Below, one piece after another: positions 15,655-25,028 of a stretch of DNA of 37,807 bases; position 1 is the stretch's first letter, and each line of letters begins with the position of its first letter. A program made the position numbers and the translations under genes. Source of the stretch: Methylobacterium isbiliense (lineage in GTDB: Bacteria; Pseudomonadota; Alphaproteobacteria; Rhizobiales; Beijerinckiaceae); the NCBI RefSeq assembly GCF_022179325.1, contig NZ_BPQQ01000077.1, positions 1 through 37,807 on the forward strand, given 5' to 3'. The notes under the pieces were generated by a model that ran no database searches, was not told the DNA's origin, and worked only from the letters and a program-made list of their open reading frames with translations.

Positions 15655-17586
15655 ATGATGGATGCAGCGCCGAACGAGTCCGTTCCGGCGTCCCGCACGC
15701 AAGGCCCCGGCGGCGTGCGGGAATCCGCCACCGCCCCGGGGGCTTCGGCCTGGTGGTGGCCGGTGCTCGGCGGATTGTCCGCGCGCCGCCGGCTGATGAC
15801 CGTGGGGCTGACGGTGCTGGCCGCGCTCCTGGCGGCGTGGCTCGCCGGGCGGGCCGCCGAGCAGGCCGCGCTCGCCGATCTGCGGCGCACCGCGCAGGCC
15901 AGCCTGACCCTCCACGTGGCGGCGCTGCGGGCCGAGATGGAGAAGCAGGCCTCCCTGCCGCTCGCGCTCGCCACCGACCCGGAGATCGTGGCGAGCGTCG
16001 GCGAGGCGGCGGATCCGGCCGTCCTCGCCCGGGTGAGCGGGCGGCTCGCCGAGGTCGCCGGCGCGACGGGGGCGGCCGTGATCTACGTCATGCGGTCGGA
16101 CGGCCTGGCAGTGGCGGCCAGCAATGCGGGCGGGCCGACGAGCTTCGTCGGCATCAACTACGCCTTCCGGCCCTATTTCCGGGAGGCCCTGGCCACCGGG
16201 ACCGGCTCGCAATTCGCCCTCGGCACCGTGAGCGGGCGGCCGGGCTACTACCTCGCGCGGCGCGTGCCGGGGCCGCGGCCGGGCGTCGTCGTGGTCAAGG
16301 TCGAGTTCGACGGCATCGAGGCGGTCTGGGCGGCCGGCCGCGAGCGGGTCTTCGTGGCCGATCCGCGCGGCATCGTGCTGGTGGCGAGCGAGCCGGGCTG
16401 GCGCTTCCGCACGCTGCGCCCGGTCGATCCGACCGAGCGCCAGCGCATCCGCCACATGCTCGAATTCGGCGATGCCCTCCTCACGCCCCTTCCCCTCCAC
16501 GCCGAGGCCCGCGCGGGCGGGCTGATGCGGGTGGGCGGCGGGTCCGAGCCCGCCCGCCTCGTCCTGCCCCTCGACGCCGAGGTGCCCGGCACGGCGTGGC
16601 GCCTGCACACGCTGACCCCGGTGGGCGCGGCGGTGGAGCGCGAGCGCGTCCAGGCGCGGGTGCTGGCCGGCCTCGTGGCCGCCGCCGCCGGGGCCGGCCT
16701 CGCGGTGCTGCTCGGTCGCCGCCGCCGCATCCGCGCCCGCCTCGCCGAGGAGGCGGTCCGGCGCGAGGAGCTGGAGCGGCGGGTGCAGGAGCGCACGCAG
16801 GCGCTCACCGACGCCAACGCCCAGCTGCGCGCCGAGATGGAGGAGCGCCAGCGCGCCGAGGCCGAGCGCGAACGCCTCGGGCGCGAACTCGCCCAGGCCG
16901 GGCGCCTCGCGGCGCTCGGCCAGTTCGCCGCCAGCATGGCGCACGAGATCAACCAGCCGCTCGCGGCGATCCGCACCTACGCGGACAACGCCGCGATCCT
17001 GATCCGGCGCGGGCGCGTGGAGGATGCGAGCGCCAACTTCTCGGCCATCGGCCGGCTCACCGAGCGCATCGGCGGCCTCACCCGCCAGCTCAAGGGCTTC
17101 GCGCGCCGCGCCTCGGGCCGGCGCGAGCCCGTGTCGCTCGGCACCGTGGTGCACAACGCCCGCGAAGTGGTCGAGGTGCGCGTCGAGGCCGTCGGCGTGA
17201 CCCTCGACATCGCGCTGCCCGAGCCCGCGCCGGTCGTCCTCGGCGACGGCCCGCGGCTGGAGCAGGTGGTGGTCAACCTGCTCCAGAACGCGATCGACGC
17301 GGTGGCGGGCCGGCCCGCGCCGCGCGTGGCCGTCCGGGTGACGCGGGCCGGCCCGAAGGCCGTGCTGGAGGTGAGCGACAACGGTCCCGGCATCCCGGAG
17401 GAGGTGCGGGGGCAGGTCTTCGACGCCTTCTTCACCACCAAGGCCGACGGGCTCGGGCTCGGGCTCGCCATCTCGCGCGGCATCGTCGAGGAATGCGGCG
17501 GCACGCTCGCGGCCGGCAACGGGGAGACCGGCGCGGTCTTCCGCATCGAACTCGTCCGGGCCGAGACGGCCGAGGAGGCAGCATGA
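15655..17586 (+). CDS. dctB: C4-dicarboxylate sensor histidine kinase DctB
   Basis: A 643-residue inner-membrane sensor kinase. A membrane helix at about 48-66 and a second at about 336-354 flank a periplasmic double-PDC sensor (about 70-334) with [14 protein letters not shown] and [12 protein letters not shown], the ligand-pocket region of DctB. A coiled coil (about 360-415) leads to HisKA with His430 ([19 protein letters not shown]), then HATPase with [19 protein letters not shown] and [22 protein letters not shown] at 15641 supports ATG at 15655; a second ATG follows at once. The gene overlaps dctD by ATGA and is divergent from dctA, the classical arrangement in which DctB phosphorylates DctD. 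Confidence 0.95.
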   Translation: MMDAAPNESVPASRTQGPGGVRESATAPGASAWWWPVLGGLSARRRLMTVGLTVLAALLAAWLAGRAAEQAALADLRRTAQASLTLHVAALRAEMEKQASLPLALATDPEIVASVGEAADPAVLARVSGRLAEVAGATGAAVIYVMRSDGLAVAASNAGGPTSFVGINYAFRPYFREALATGTGSQFALGTVSGRPGYYLARRVPGPRPGVVVVKVEFDGIEAVWAAGRERVFVADPRGIVLVASEPGWRFRTLRPVDPTERQRIRHMLEFGDALLTPLPLHAEARAGGLMRVGGGSEPARLVLPLDAEVPGTAWRLHTLTPVGAAVERERVQARVLAGLVAAAAGAGLAVLLGRRRRIRARLAEEAVRREELERRVQERTQALTDANAQLRAEMEERQRAEAERERLGRELAQAGRLAALGQFAASMAHEINQPLAAIRTYADNAAILIRRGRVEDASANFSAIGRLTERIGGLTRQLKGFARRASGRREPVSLGTVVHNAREVVEVRVEAVGVTLDIALPEPAPVVLGDGPRLEQVVVNLLQNAIDAVAGRPAPRVAVRVTRAGPKAVLEVSDNGPGIPEEVRGQVFDAFFTTKADGLGLGLAISRGIVEECGGTLAAGNGETGAVFRIELVRAETAEEAA

Positions 17587-18923
17587 CCGACCCGTCGCAG
17601 CGCATCGTCTTCGTGGACGACGAGGAGGATGTCCGGCTCGCCAACCGCCAGAGCCTCGAACTCGACGGCTTCCCGGTCGAGGTCTTCCCGGCCGCCGAGC
17701 CGGCCCTGAAGGCGATCCTGGCCCAGCCGCCCGGCGTCGTCGTCACCGACGTGCGCCTGCCGGGCCTCGACGGGCTCGGCCTGTTCCAGGCGCTGCAGGA
17801 GGCCGACCCCGATCTGCCGGTCATCCTGATCACCGGCCACGGCGACATCACCATGGCGGTCCGGGCCATGCGGGCGGGCGCCTACGATTTCCTGGCCAAG
17901 CCCTACCCGGCCGACAGCCTGATCGGCTCGGTGCGCCGCGCCCTGGAGCGGCGGCGCCTCGTGCTGGAGAACCGCGGCCTTCAGGCCCGGCTCGACGCGG
18001 CGGTGGCCGAGGACCCGGCCTTCCTCGGCGTCTCGCCCGAGATCACCCGCCTGCGCCGCTTCGTGCGCGACGTGGCGCAGGCGGACGTGGACGTGCTGGT
18101 GCTCGGCGAGACCGGCTCCGGCAAGGAGGTGGTGGCCAACGCCCTCCACCGCTGGAGCCGGCGCGCCCGCGGGAACTTCGTGGCGATGAATTGCGGGGCG
18201 CTCCCCGACAGCGTGGTCGAGAGCGAGCTGTTCGGCCACGAGGCCGGGGCCTTCACGGGCGCCCTCAAGCGCCGGGTCGGCAAGATCGAGCACGCGCATG
18301 GCGGCACGCTCTTCCTCGACGAGATCGAGAGCATGCCGCTCAGCCTCCAGGTGAAGCTGCTGCGGGTGCTGCAGGAGCGCTCGGTCGAGCCCCTCGGCAC
18401 CAACGAGATCCGGCCCGTCGACATGCGGGTGGTGGCCGCCACCAAGATCGACCTTGCGCAGGCCGCCGCGCAGGGCACCTTCCGGGACGACCTCTATTTC
18501 CGGCTCAACGTGGTGACGGTGTCGATCCCCCCCCTGCGCGAGCGGCGGGAGGACGTGGCGCTGCTGTTCGAGCACTTCCTCGGCCGCGCCGCCGCCCGCT
18601 TCAACCGCGCGCCGCCGCCGGTCACGCCCGCGATCCGCGAGTTCCTGAGCCGGCACGACTGGCCGGGCAACGTGCGCGAACTCGGCCATTTCGCGGAGCG
18701 CTGCGCGCTGGGTCTCGGCCCCAGCGCCCCGGAGGCCTCCGCTCCCGAGCGGGTCCTCACGCTCGCCGAGCAGGTGGACCGCTTCGAGCGCGGGCTGATC
18801 CGCGACGAACTCATCATGGCGGGCGGCGACGTGCGGCTCGCCGCCGAGGCCCTCGGCACGCCTCGCAAGACCCTGTACGACAAGCTCGCCCGGCACGGGC
18901 TCGACCCGAACGCCTACCGGTGA
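17583..18923 (+). CDS. dctD: Sigma-54-dependent response regulator DctD
   Basis: A 446-residue NtrC-family activator. The receiver domain (about 6-120) has the acidic pair DDEED and phosphoacceptor Asp56 ([13 protein letters not shown]). The AAA+ domain shows Walker A GETGSGKE (175-182), the sigma-54 contact loop GAFTGA (222-227), Walker B TLFLDEIE (242-249) and [20 protein letters not shown] Fis-type helix-turn-helix ([25 protein letters not shown]) ends the protein. The start codon overlaps the dctB stop. With the perfect sigma-54 promoter in front of dctA, the target is clear. Convergent with the following gene, with only 8 bases between stops. Confidence 0.96.
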   Translation: MTDPSQRIVFVDDEEDVRLANRQSLELDGFPVEVFPAAEPALKAILAQPPGVVVTDVRLPGLDGLGLFQALQEADPDLPVILITGHGDITMAVRAMRAGAYDFLAKPYPADSLIGSVRRALERRRLVLENRGLQARLDAAVAEDPAFLGVSPEITRLRRFVRDVAQADVDVLVLGETGSGKEVVANALHRWSRRARGNFVAMNCGALPDSVVESELFGHEAGAFTGALKRRVGKIEHAHGGTLFLDEIESMPLSLQVKLLRVLQERSVEPLGTNEIRPVDMRVVAATKIDLAQAAAQGTFRDDLYFRLNVVTVSIPPLRERREDVALLFEHFLGRAAARFNRAPPPVTPAIREFLSRHDWPGNVRELGHFAERCALGLGPSAPEASAPERVLTLAEQVDRFERGLIRDELIMAGGDVRLAAEALGTPRKTLYDKLARHGLDPNAYR

Positions 18924-18931
18924 GCCGGGCG

Positions 18932-19837
18932 TCAGAAGCTGTAGCCGATCCGCAGCCGCGCCTGGTGGCGGTCGAAGCTCGTGAGGTCGAGCGGACCGGG
19001 CTCGCCGACCGCGCGGCCCGCCACCTGAACCCCCCAGGTGAACGACATCCAGGCGTGGTCCGAGACCGAGGCGTAGACGGTCGGGCCGAGATAGACCGCC
19101 TCGCCCGCGAACCGGTCGAGCCCGATTCCGTCATAGGCCCGCTGGTAGCGCAACTCGCCGCCGAGGAAGACGTTCGGCCGCACCCGGTAGGCGAGCGCAC
19201 CCGAGACTTCGAGCCCCGATGCCAGCTCCGCTGCATCGACGCCGTCCGGGCGCGTGCGGGCGAAGGCGTAGGTGAGGTTCACGGCGCCGACGAGCCGGCC
19301 CGGGATCAGCTCGCGGTCGAGGAGGAGGCCGGCCTCCAGACCGTGGCTGGCGGCGGCGAGGCCGGAGCCCGCATCGATCGTGCCGAGGCTCGGCACGAGG
19401 CTGAGGGTGAGCCCGATCGGGGCGGTGCGCCGGTCGAGCAGGCGCGCGCGGGTCTCCAGGAAGGCGCCGTTGAACCCGCCGCGCGCGGCGGAGGGCAGGC
19501 CGGCCCCGCGCGCGACGTCGTAGGCCGCGAAGGAGAGGCCCGGGGCGAGGCGGAAGCTCTCGCTCAGGGGGATCTTCAGGGTCAGCGTCGGGTCGAAGGC
19601 GCGGAAGGTGCCGCCGCGCTTGCCGATCCGGCCCGTGGTCTCCTGCTCCAATTCCAGCTCGCCGGGCACGCCGAGATCCGTGCCCTCCGTGAAGCCGAAC
19701 AGGTGCTCGCTGTCGAGATCGGGGCCGGCGCGGTTCTCCGCGGCGGTCGGTTCGTCCTGCGCCAGCGCCGCGCCTGCGACCATCGCGGCCAGAACCATCC
19801 CGGCGGCTGCCCGTTGGAGATAGCCTGTGCGCGACAT
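18932..19837 (-). CDS. Outer-membrane beta-barrel protein, candidate metal-linked channel
   Basis: A 301-residue exported protein. Residues 1-26 are a signal peptide (AAAGMVLAAMVAGAALAQ). The rest alternates short amphipathic strands rich in aromatic and charged residues (EHLFGFTEGTDLG, FRLAPGLSFAAYDVARG, VFLGGELRYQRAYDG) and ends in a strand terminating with Phe (RLRIGYSF), the recognition signal for outer-membrane insertion. GAGGGGG precedes the ATG at 19837. It is divergent from a SitABCD-type Mn/Fe transporter and shares a 120-base intergenic region holding an MntR-like box. By analogy with the Mn-repressed outer-membrane channel MnoP of Bradyrhizobium it could bring metal into the periplasm; that role is inference and no homology to MnoP is claimed. 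Confidence 0.82.
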   Translation of the reverse strand: MSRTGYLQRAAAGMVLAAMVAGAALAQDEPTAAENRAGPDLDSEHLFGFTEGTDLGVPGELELEQETTGRIGKRGGTFRAFDPTLTLKIPLSESFRLAPGLSFAAYDVARGAGLPSAARGGFNGAFLETRARLLDRRTAPIGLTLSLVPSLGTIDAGSGLAAASHGLEAGLLLDRELIPGRLVGAVNLTYAFARTRPDGVDAAELASGLEVSGALAYRVRPNVFLGGELRYQRAYDGIGLDRFAGEAVYLGPTVYASVSDHAWMSFTWGVQVAGRAVGEPGPLDLTSFDRHQARLRIGYSF

Positions 19838-19856
19838 ATCCGCCCCCTCTGAACAT

Positions 19857-19872
19857 TATAGCATTGGCTATA
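19857..19872. promoter_or_regulatory. MntR-like box between the barrel gene and sitA
   Basis: TATAGC at 19857-19862 and GCTATA at 19867-19872 form a perfect inverted repeat around ATTG. The core ATAGC-N4-GCTAT matches the known E. coli MntR operator pattern. Further ATAGC half-sites lie at 19877-19881 and 19888-19892. The site sits in an AT-rich patch about 20 bases from the barrel gene and 85 from sitA, suited to repress both in manganese. Confidence 0.65.
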
Positions 19873-19957
19873 TCAGATAGCCGCGGTATAGCAAGGCTCG
19901 GCGGTGCGGCGCGGCCATCGGGCCCGTGGCCCGGTGTCTGACGAGGAGAGGGATCGG

Positions 19958-20881
19958 ATGGTGTTCGACCGCGACCGGCGCAGCGTTCTCACGGGCCTCG
20001 CCGCCACGGCCTTCGGTCTCGCGGCCGGGCGCGCGCCCGCGCAGGAACCGGCCCGGTTCAAGGCGGTGACGACCTTCACGGTCATCGCCGACATGGCCCG
20101 CAACGTCGCGGGCGAGGCCGCGCAGGTGGAATCCATCACCAAGCCGGGAGCCGAGATCCACAACTACCAGCCGACGCCCGGCGACATCCTCAAGGCTCAA
20201 GGGGCGCAGCTCATCCTCTGGAACGGGCTCAACCTCGAGGTCTGGTTCGAAAAATTCTTCCGCACCCTGCGCGGCGTGCCGGAGGCGGTGGTCTCGCAGG
20301 GCATCGAGCCGATCGGCATCGGCGACGGGCCCTACCGGGGCAAGCCCAACCCCCATGCCTGGATGTCGCCGCGCGCGGGCCTGACCTACGTCGACAACAT
20401 CCGCGACGCCTTCGTGCGCCACGATCCGAACAACGCGGCGGCCTACCGGGCCAATGCCGAGGCCTACAAGGAGAGGATCCGCGCCACGGTAGAGCCGATC
20501 CGCCAGGACCTCGCGGGCATCCCGCCGGAGAAGCGCTGGCTGGTGACGAGCGAGGGCGCCTTCAGCTACCTCACCCGCGATTTCGACCTGAAGGAACTCT
20601 ACCTCTGGCCGATCAACGCCGACCAGCAGGGCACGCCCCAGCAGGTGCGCAAGGTGATCGATGCCGTGCGGCAGAACCGCATCGGCGTCGTGTTCAGCGA
20701 GAGCACCGTCTCGCCCGATCCCGCGCGGCAGGTGGCGCGCGAGACCGGCGCCCGCTACGGCGGCGTGCTCTACGTCGATTCCCTGAGCGAGCCGGGCGGG
20801 CCGGTGCCGACCTATCTCGACCTCCTGCGCATCACCGCCGGCACCGTGGCGCGGGAATTGTCCGGGAAGGCGCCGTCGTGA
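19958..20881 (+). CDS. sitA: Mn/Fe ABC transporter substrate-binding protein
   Basis: A 307-residue periplasmic metal-binding protein of the cluster A-I (ZnuA/SitA/YfeA) family. The N-terminus [19 protein letters not shown] is a signal with a twin-arginine-like start. The four expected metal ligands are present in their motifs: His68 ([13 protein letters not shown]), His133 (NPHAWMSP), Glu199 (TSEGAFSYL) and Asp274 (LYVDSLS). A His-His-Glu-Asp set favours Mn/Fe over zinc, which usually has a third His and a His-rich loop, absent here. ATG at 19958 is chosen because GAGGAGAG lies in front. Its stop overlaps the GTG of the ATPase gene. It is the first gene of a four-gene operon with a MntR-like box upstream. 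Confidence 0.93.
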   Translation: MVFDRDRRSVLTGLAATAFGLAAGRAPAQEPARFKAVTTFTVIADMARNVAGEAAQVESITKPGAEIHNYQPTPGDILKAQGAQLILWNGLNLEVWFEKFFRTLRGVPEAVVSQGIEPIGIGDGPYRGKPNPHAWMSPRAGLTYVDNIRDAFVRHDPNNAAAYRANAEAYKERIRATVEPIRQDLAGIPPEKRWLVTSEGAFSYLTRDFDLKELYLWPINADQQGTPQQVRKVIDAVRQNRIGVVFSESTVSPDPARQVARETGARYGGVLYVDSLSEPGGPVPTYLDLLRITAGTVARELSGKAPS

Positions 20882-21669
20882 CGGCCCGGGTCGACCCGCG
20901 CGACATCCGCGCCGCCTGCGCGACCGACGGCCTGTCGGTGGAGGGCGCCACCGTCACCTACCGCAACGGCCACACGGCCTTGCGCGACGCCTCCTTCGCG
21001 CTGCCCACCGCCACCATCGCGGCCCTGGTCGGGGTCAACGGCAGCGGCAAGTCCACCCTGTTCAAGGCGATCATGGGCTTCGTGCCGCTCGCGGCCGGCC
21101 GCATCACGGTGCTCGGCGGCCCGGTTGAGGCCGCCCTGAGGAAGAGCCTCGTCGCCTACGTGCCGCAGAGCGAGGAGGTCGACTGGACCTTCCCGGTCCT
21201 CGTCGAGGACGTGGTGATGATGGGGCGCTACGGGCGGATGAACTGGCTGCGGCGCGCCAAGCCGCACGACCGGGAGGCGGTGGCGGGCGCGCTCGAGCGG
21301 GTCGGCATGACGGCCTTTCGCCATCGCCAGATCGGCGAGCTGTCGGGCGGGCAGAGGAAGCGGGTGTTCCTGGCCCGCGCGCTCGCCCAGGAGGGGCAGG
21401 TGATCCTGCTCGACGAGCCCTTCACGGGCGTCGACGTCACCACCGAGGACGCGATCATCGACCTGCTGCGCCAGTTGCGGGCGGAGGGGCGGGTGATGCT
21501 CGTCTCGACGCACGACCTCACCCGGGTGCCGGACTTCTGCGACCGTGCGGTGCTGATCGACCGCACCGTGCTCGCCGCCGGTCCGATCCGCGAGACCTTC
21601 ACCCGCGCCAACCTGGAGCGCACCTTCGGCGGGGTGCTGCGCCAGTTCGCGCCGCCGGAGGAGCCGTGA
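20878..21669 (+). CDS. sitB: Mn/Fe ABC transporter ATP-binding protein
   Basis: A 263-residue ABC ATPase. Walker A is GVNGSGKST (52-60), the signature is [15 protein letters not shown], and Walker B with the catalytic Glu is [12 protein letters not shown], followed by the H-loop STHDLTR. The Q-loop region [26 protein letters not shown] is the form found in metal-type (SitB/YfeB/MntB) ATPases. GTG overlaps the sitA stop (GTGA) and its own stop overlaps the next start, so the four genes are translationally coupled. Confidence 0.95.
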   Translation: MTARVDPRDIRAACATDGLSVEGATVTYRNGHTALRDASFALPTATIAALVGVNGSGKSTLFKAIMGFVPLAAGRITVLGGPVEAALRKSLVAYVPQSEEVDWTFPVLVEDVVMMGRYGRMNWLRRAKPHDREAVAGALERVGMTAFRHRQIGELSGGQRKRVFLARALAQEGQVILLDEPFTGVDVTTEDAIIDLLRQLRAEGRVMLVSTHDLTRVPDFCDRAVLIDRTVLAAGPIRETFTRANLERTFGGVLRQFAPPEEP

Positions 21670-22514
21670 GCGTCCTCCTCGAACCCTTCGGCTACGGCTA
21701 CATGCTGAACGCCCTCTGGGTCAGCGGGCTCGTCGGCGGGGTCTGCGCCTTCCTGTCCGCCTACCTGATGCTCAAGGGCTGGTCGCTGATCGGCGACGCG
21801 CTCTCGCACGCCATCGTGCCCGGCGTGGCGGGCGCGGCCCTTCTCGGCCTGCCCTTCTCGCTCGGCGCGTTCCTGGCCGGCGCACTCGCGGCCGGCGCCA
21901 TGTTCCTGCTCACCCGCCGGACCAAGCTCAAGGAGGACACGGTCATCGGCCTGATCTTCACCTCCTTCTTCGCGCTCGGCCTGTTCATGGTCTCGCTGAA
22001 GCCCAGTGCGGTGAACATCCAGACCATCATCCTCGGCAACGTGCTGGCGGTGACGCCGGAGGACACGCTGCAGCTCGCGCTCATCGGCCTCGTCTCGCTC
22101 GCCCTGCTGCTGGCCAAGTGGAAGGACCTGATGGTGGTGTTCTTCGACGAGGGGCACGCGCGCTCGGTCGGCCTCAACCCGGCGCTGCTCAAGGGGATGT
22201 TCTTCACCCTGCTCGCCGCCTGCACGGTGGCGGCGCTCCAGACCGTCGGCGCCTTCCTGGTCATCGCCATGGTGGTGACGCCGGGCGCCACCGCCTACCT
22301 CCTCACCGACCGCTTCCCGCGCCTGCTCGCGCTCAGCGTCGGGATCGGGGTCGCCACCAGCGTGGTCGGCGCCTATGCGAGCTACTTCCTCGACGGCGCC
22401 ACGGGCGGGCTGATCGTGGTGCTGCAGACCCTGGTCTTCCTCGGCGCCTTCCTGCTCGCTCCCAAGCACGGTCTCCTGGCGGCGCGCCGCCGCGCCAGGG
22501 AGGCGCATCCGTGA
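21666..22514 (+). CDS. sitC: Mn/Fe ABC transporter permease (first)
   Basis: A 282-residue inner-membrane permease of the ABC-3 family with about eight hydrophobic segments. Family motifs include [24 protein letters not shown] near the N-terminus and [23 protein letters not shown] in the second half, which contains the coupling-helix region. The GTG start overlaps the sitB stop and the TGA overlaps the GTG of the next permease. Two different permease genes in tandem are typical of Sit/Yfe systems. Confidence 0.94.
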   Translation: MSVLLEPFGYGYMLNALWVSGLVGGVCAFLSAYLMLKGWSLIGDALSHAIVPGVAGAALLGLPFSLGAFLAGALAAGAMFLLTRRTKLKEDTVIGLIFTSFFALGLFMVSLKPSAVNIQTIILGNVLAVTPEDTLQLALIGLVSLALLLAKWKDLMVVFFDEGHARSVGLNPALLKGMFFTLLAACTVAALQTVGAFLVIAMVVTPGATAYLLTDRFPRLLALSVGIGVATSVVGAYASYFLDGATGGLIVVLQTLVFLGAFLLAPKHGLLAARRRAREAHP

Positions 22515-23428
22515 GCCTTCTCGACGCCCTGCTGCTGCCGCTCCAGTTCGCCTTCATGCGCGACGCGCTGCTCATCTGTGTGCTGGTGGCAGTGCCGAGC
22601 GCGCTCCTGTCCTGCTTCCTCGTCCTCAAGGGCTGGTCGCTGATGGGGGACGCGATCTCGCACGCGGTGCTGCCCGGCGTGGTGCTGGCCTACATCGCCG
22701 GCCTGCCCCTGGCGGTCGGCGCCTTCGCGGCCGGCATGACCTGCGCGCTCGCCACCGGCTACCTCGCCGGCAACAGCCGGGTGAAGCAGGACACGGTGAT
22801 GGGCGTCGTCTTCTCGGGCCTGTTCGGGCTCGGCATCGTGCTGCACACCAAGATCCGCGCGGACGTCCACCTCGACCACATCCTGTTCGGCGACATGCTG
22901 GGCGTCGGCCTCGCGGACGTGGTGGAATCCGGCCTGATCGCCGCGGTGGCGACCGGGGTGCTGCTGGCGAAGTGGCGCGACCTCATGCTGCACGCCTTCG
23001 ATCCGGCCCAGGCGCGGGCGCTCGGCCTGCCGGTGCGGTGGCTGCATTACGGGCTGCTGACGCTCCTGTCGCTCACGATCGTGGGGGCGCTGAAGGCGGT
23101 CGGCATCATCCTGGTGATCGCGCTGCTGATCGCGCCGGGCGCCATCGCCTTCCTGACGACCCGCCGCTTCGGCGCGATGCTCGGCGTGGCGGTGCTGGTG
23201 GCGGTCGCCTGCTCCCTCGCGGGCGTCTATCTGAGCTTCTTCCTCGACAGCGCGCCCGCGCCGACGATCGTGCTCCTGATGAGCCTGATCTTCGTCGCGG
23301 TGCTGCTGAGGCCGCGCGGCGCGGCGGCGCGGCCCGCACCCGATGCGCCCGGCCGGGCGCCGGGTCCCCTCTCCCGGGCAGGAGAGGGGATCGGGGATCC
23401 GCACGGGAAAGAAGGTCCCGGCGCCTGA
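22511..23428 (+). CDS. sitD: Mn/Fe ABC transporter permease (second), with extended C-terminus
   Basis: A 305-residue ABC-3 permease paralogous to the preceding one (LVLKGWSLMGDAISHAVLPGVVLA; VGIILVIALLIAPGAIAFLTTRR). GTG at 22511 overlaps the sitC stop; upstream in-frame sequence is shadow from sitC. The membrane part ends at about residue 272 (LIFVAVLLRPRG). The last 30 or so residues are Pro/Gly-rich and contain a DNA palindrome at 23365-23390, so the natural stop may have been lost or moved when a repeat element landed in the 3' end. The extension is unlikely to have a transport role. Confidence 0.92.
   Translation: MSLLDALLLPLQFAFMRDALLICVLVAVPSALLSCFLVLKGWSLMGDAISHAVLPGVVLAYIAGLPLAVGAFAAGMTCALATGYLAGNSRVKQDTVMGVVFSGLFGLGIVLHTKIRADVHLDHILFGDMLGVGLADVVESGLIAAVATGVLLAKWRDLMLHAFDPAQARALGLPVRWLHYGLLTLLSLTIVGALKAVGIILVIALLIAPGAIAFLTTRRFGAMLGVAVLVAVACSLAGVYLSFFLDSAPAPTIVLLMSLIFVAVLLRPRGAAARPAPDAPGRAPGPLSRAGEGIGDPHGKEGPGA
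23365..23390. repeat. REP-like palindrome inside the 3' end of sitD
   Basis: TCCCCTCTCC at 23365-23374 and GGAGAGGGGA at 23381-23390 form a perfect 10-base inverted repeat with a CGGGCA loop. This type of CCCCTCTCC/GGAGAGGGG palindrome is frequent between genes in several high-GC proteobacteria; here it is translated. Confidence 0.6.
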
Positions 23429-23479
23429 TCGGCCGCCGGTCGCGAGGAGGGCGCAAGGAAGGCGAAGGTCGGCCGCCCC

Positions 23480-24451
23480 TCACAGCACCATGCGCATCGC
23501 CTCCGGCACGTAGCGGAAGCCGTCGCCGGCCTTGGCGACGTGGCCGATGCCGGGCCACGCGAAGTGGTAGGCGAGGATCGGGATGCGCCGCTCGGCCAGC
23601 ATCGTCAGCATCCGCACCCGGGTCTGGGCCGACTGCTTCGGATCGGTGTCGTACAGGAACTCGGTCAGCGGCTTCTCCAGCAGCAGCACCGGGTGATGCG
23701 CGAGGTCGGCGATGTAGCAGAGCGAGTCCCGGCCCGACGAGATCATGAAGATGGTGTGACCCACCGTATGGCCCGGCGCCGACAGGGCCTGGATGCCCGG
23801 CAGGAATTCCTGCCCGTCCTTGAAGAACACGAGGCGGTCGCGGTTCGGCAGCAGGTTCTTGCGGGCCGTGTCGAGGAAGGCGCCCATCGTCTGCGGCACC
23901 TTGCCGGGATCGGTCCAGAACTGGAAGTCGGCCTCGCTGATGTAGTATTGCGCGTTTGGGAAGTGCCGGCTGCCGTCGTCGGCCATGCAGCCCCCGCAAT
24001 GGTCGACATGGGCGTGGCTCATCACCACCGCGTCGATGTCCTTCGGGTCGATCCCCGCCTGCTTCATCGTCTGCAGCAGCCGGCCCGTGGTGGGGCCGAA
24101 GAGCTGCAGCGACCCCATGCCGGTGTCGAACAGGATGAGCCGGCTGCCGGTGTTGAGGATCAGGACGTTCTGTTCGAGCAGCGCGTTGCTGAGGGGCAGG
24201 AAGTTGCGCCGCAACTGCTCGTCCATCTCGGCGGTGCTGAGCCCGAGGAAGTTGGCGTGCGGATCGCCGAGCGGCAGCGGCCCGTCCGAGACGATCGTCG
24301 CCTCCGCGTCGCCGAGCTTGAAGCGGTAGAAGGTGGGGCTCTGCGTGCCCAGCATCGGCGCCTTGGCGTGCGCGCCCGCCGCCGCGACGGCAAACGCCGA
24401 GGCCGCGCCCAGCATCAGGCGCCGGCGTGCGGGATCCTGAGGTCCGATCAT
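23480..24451 (-). CDS. Tat-exported metallo-beta-lactamase-fold hydrolase
   Basis: A 323-residue MBL-fold protein. The N-terminus has a twin-arginine signal (ARRRLMLGAASAFAVAAAGA, cleavage near residue 29), so it is exported folded. The metal motif HAHVDHCGG (HxHxDH) is followed by LSAPGHTVGHT for the next His and IADLAHHPVLL for the bridging Asp and last His. ATG at 24451 is chosen because GGAGG lies 9 bases upstream; an in-frame start further out has no such site. Relatives include N-acyl-homoserine-lactone lactonases, arylsulfatase-like and other hydrolases, and sequence alone does not fix the substrate. It is monocistronic and convergent with sitD (51 bases between). Confidence 0.9.
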   Translation of the reverse strand: MIGPQDPARRRLMLGAASAFAVAAAGAHAKAPMLGTQSPTFYRFKLGDAEATIVSDGPLPLGDPHANFLGLSTAEMDEQLRRNFLPLSNALLEQNVLILNTGSRLILFDTGMGSLQLFGPTTGRLLQTMKQAGIDPKDIDAVVMSHAHVDHCGGCMADDGSRHFPNAQYYISEADFQFWTDPGKVPQTMGAFLDTARKNLLPNRDRLVFFKDGQEFLPGIQALSAPGHTVGHTIFMISSGRDSLCYIADLAHHPVLLLEKPLTEFLYDTDPKQSAQTRVRMLTMLAERRIPILAYHFAWPGIGHVAKAGDGFRYVPEAMRMVL

Positions 24452-24758
24452 GCTGTCCTCCTGGCATGGCCCCGGTTCGTGCGGGGTCGTGATCCGGCAT
24501 GGTGTCTCGGCGCCGCCGGGAGGTTTGTCAAACCGGAAACCGGCGCGATGTCGCGAAGTCGAATGCCGCTCCCCCCGCCCGGTTGTGCTCCACCGCACCC
24601 GCCTCTCCAAGTCCAGTGGGAAGATCCGGATCGCCGCTTGACCGCATTACCCCGGCATTCATAGTCTTTCTTACACGAACCGGCAGGCCACTCGGTCATC
24701 CTCGTTCGACCCGGCGGTCGAGCGCGCGGGCGCTGCTGTGCGATGCGGGGAATGACTC
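24452..24758. other. Intergenic region before the small Cys-patterned protein
   Basis: I see no gene here. It separates two divergent genes and holds the Shine-Dalgarno of the MBL-fold gene at its left end and a sigma-70-like promoter at 24638-24665 toward its right end. A short inverted repeat around the AAACCGGAAACCGG stretch near 24534 is the only other structure noticed. Confidence 0.55.
24638..24665 (+). promoter_or_regulatory. Sigma-70-like promoter candidate
   Basis: TTGACC at 24638-24643 is followed after 16 bases by CATAGT at 24660-24665. It points toward the small secreted protein that starts at 24759, leaving a leader of about 85 bases. The -35 is 5/6 and the -10 is 4/6 against consensus, so support is moderate. 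Confidence 0.45.
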
Positions 24759-25028
24759 ATGTGCCGTTCGATCACCCAGTTCTGCGCGACCCTTCTCCTC
24801 GTGACCAGCGCGGGCGCGAGCCTTGCGGCGGACGGGACGGCGGCGCAGCGCGCCGCCTGCACGCCCGACGTCTTCCGGCTCTGCAGCAGCGAGATTCCCG
24901 ACGTGGGGCGCATCAAGGCCTGCCTGCGGCGCGAGCGGCAGAACCTCAGCACCTCCTGCCAGGCGGTGTTCAACGAACTCGACCGCGCGGCGAGCCCGCG
25001 CCCGACTCCGGCGAGCGTCAAGTCCTGA
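24759..25028 (+). CDS. Small secreted Cys-patterned protein (GLG1-repeat-like)
   Basis: An 89-residue exported protein with a signal peptide to about residue 24 (LLLVTSAGASLAA). The mature part has four Cys at 34, 42, 55 and 67, in the order C-x7-C-x12-C-x11-C, inside ACTPDVFRLCSSEIPDVGRI, then ACLRRERQNLSTSCQ. This resembles one Cys-rich repeat of the eukaryotic Golgi protein GLG1 (the CxxD...LC...CL...LS..C layout), which is also found as single small proteins in Rhizobiales. The four Cys could form two disulfides. The ribosome site is weak. Its 3' end overlaps that of the convergent dehydrogenase by 11 bases. Function unknown. Confidence 0.78.
   Translation: MCRSITQFCATLLLVTSAGASLAADGTAAQRAACTPDVFRLCSSEIPDVGRIKACLRRERQNLSTSCQAVFNELDRAASPRPTPASVKS

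Noticed and set aside
14101-17154. dctA as a 1017-residue fusion extending upstream
   Set aside because: The extra sequence is the antisense of dctB; DctA begins at 15444 with a ribosome site and normal family length.
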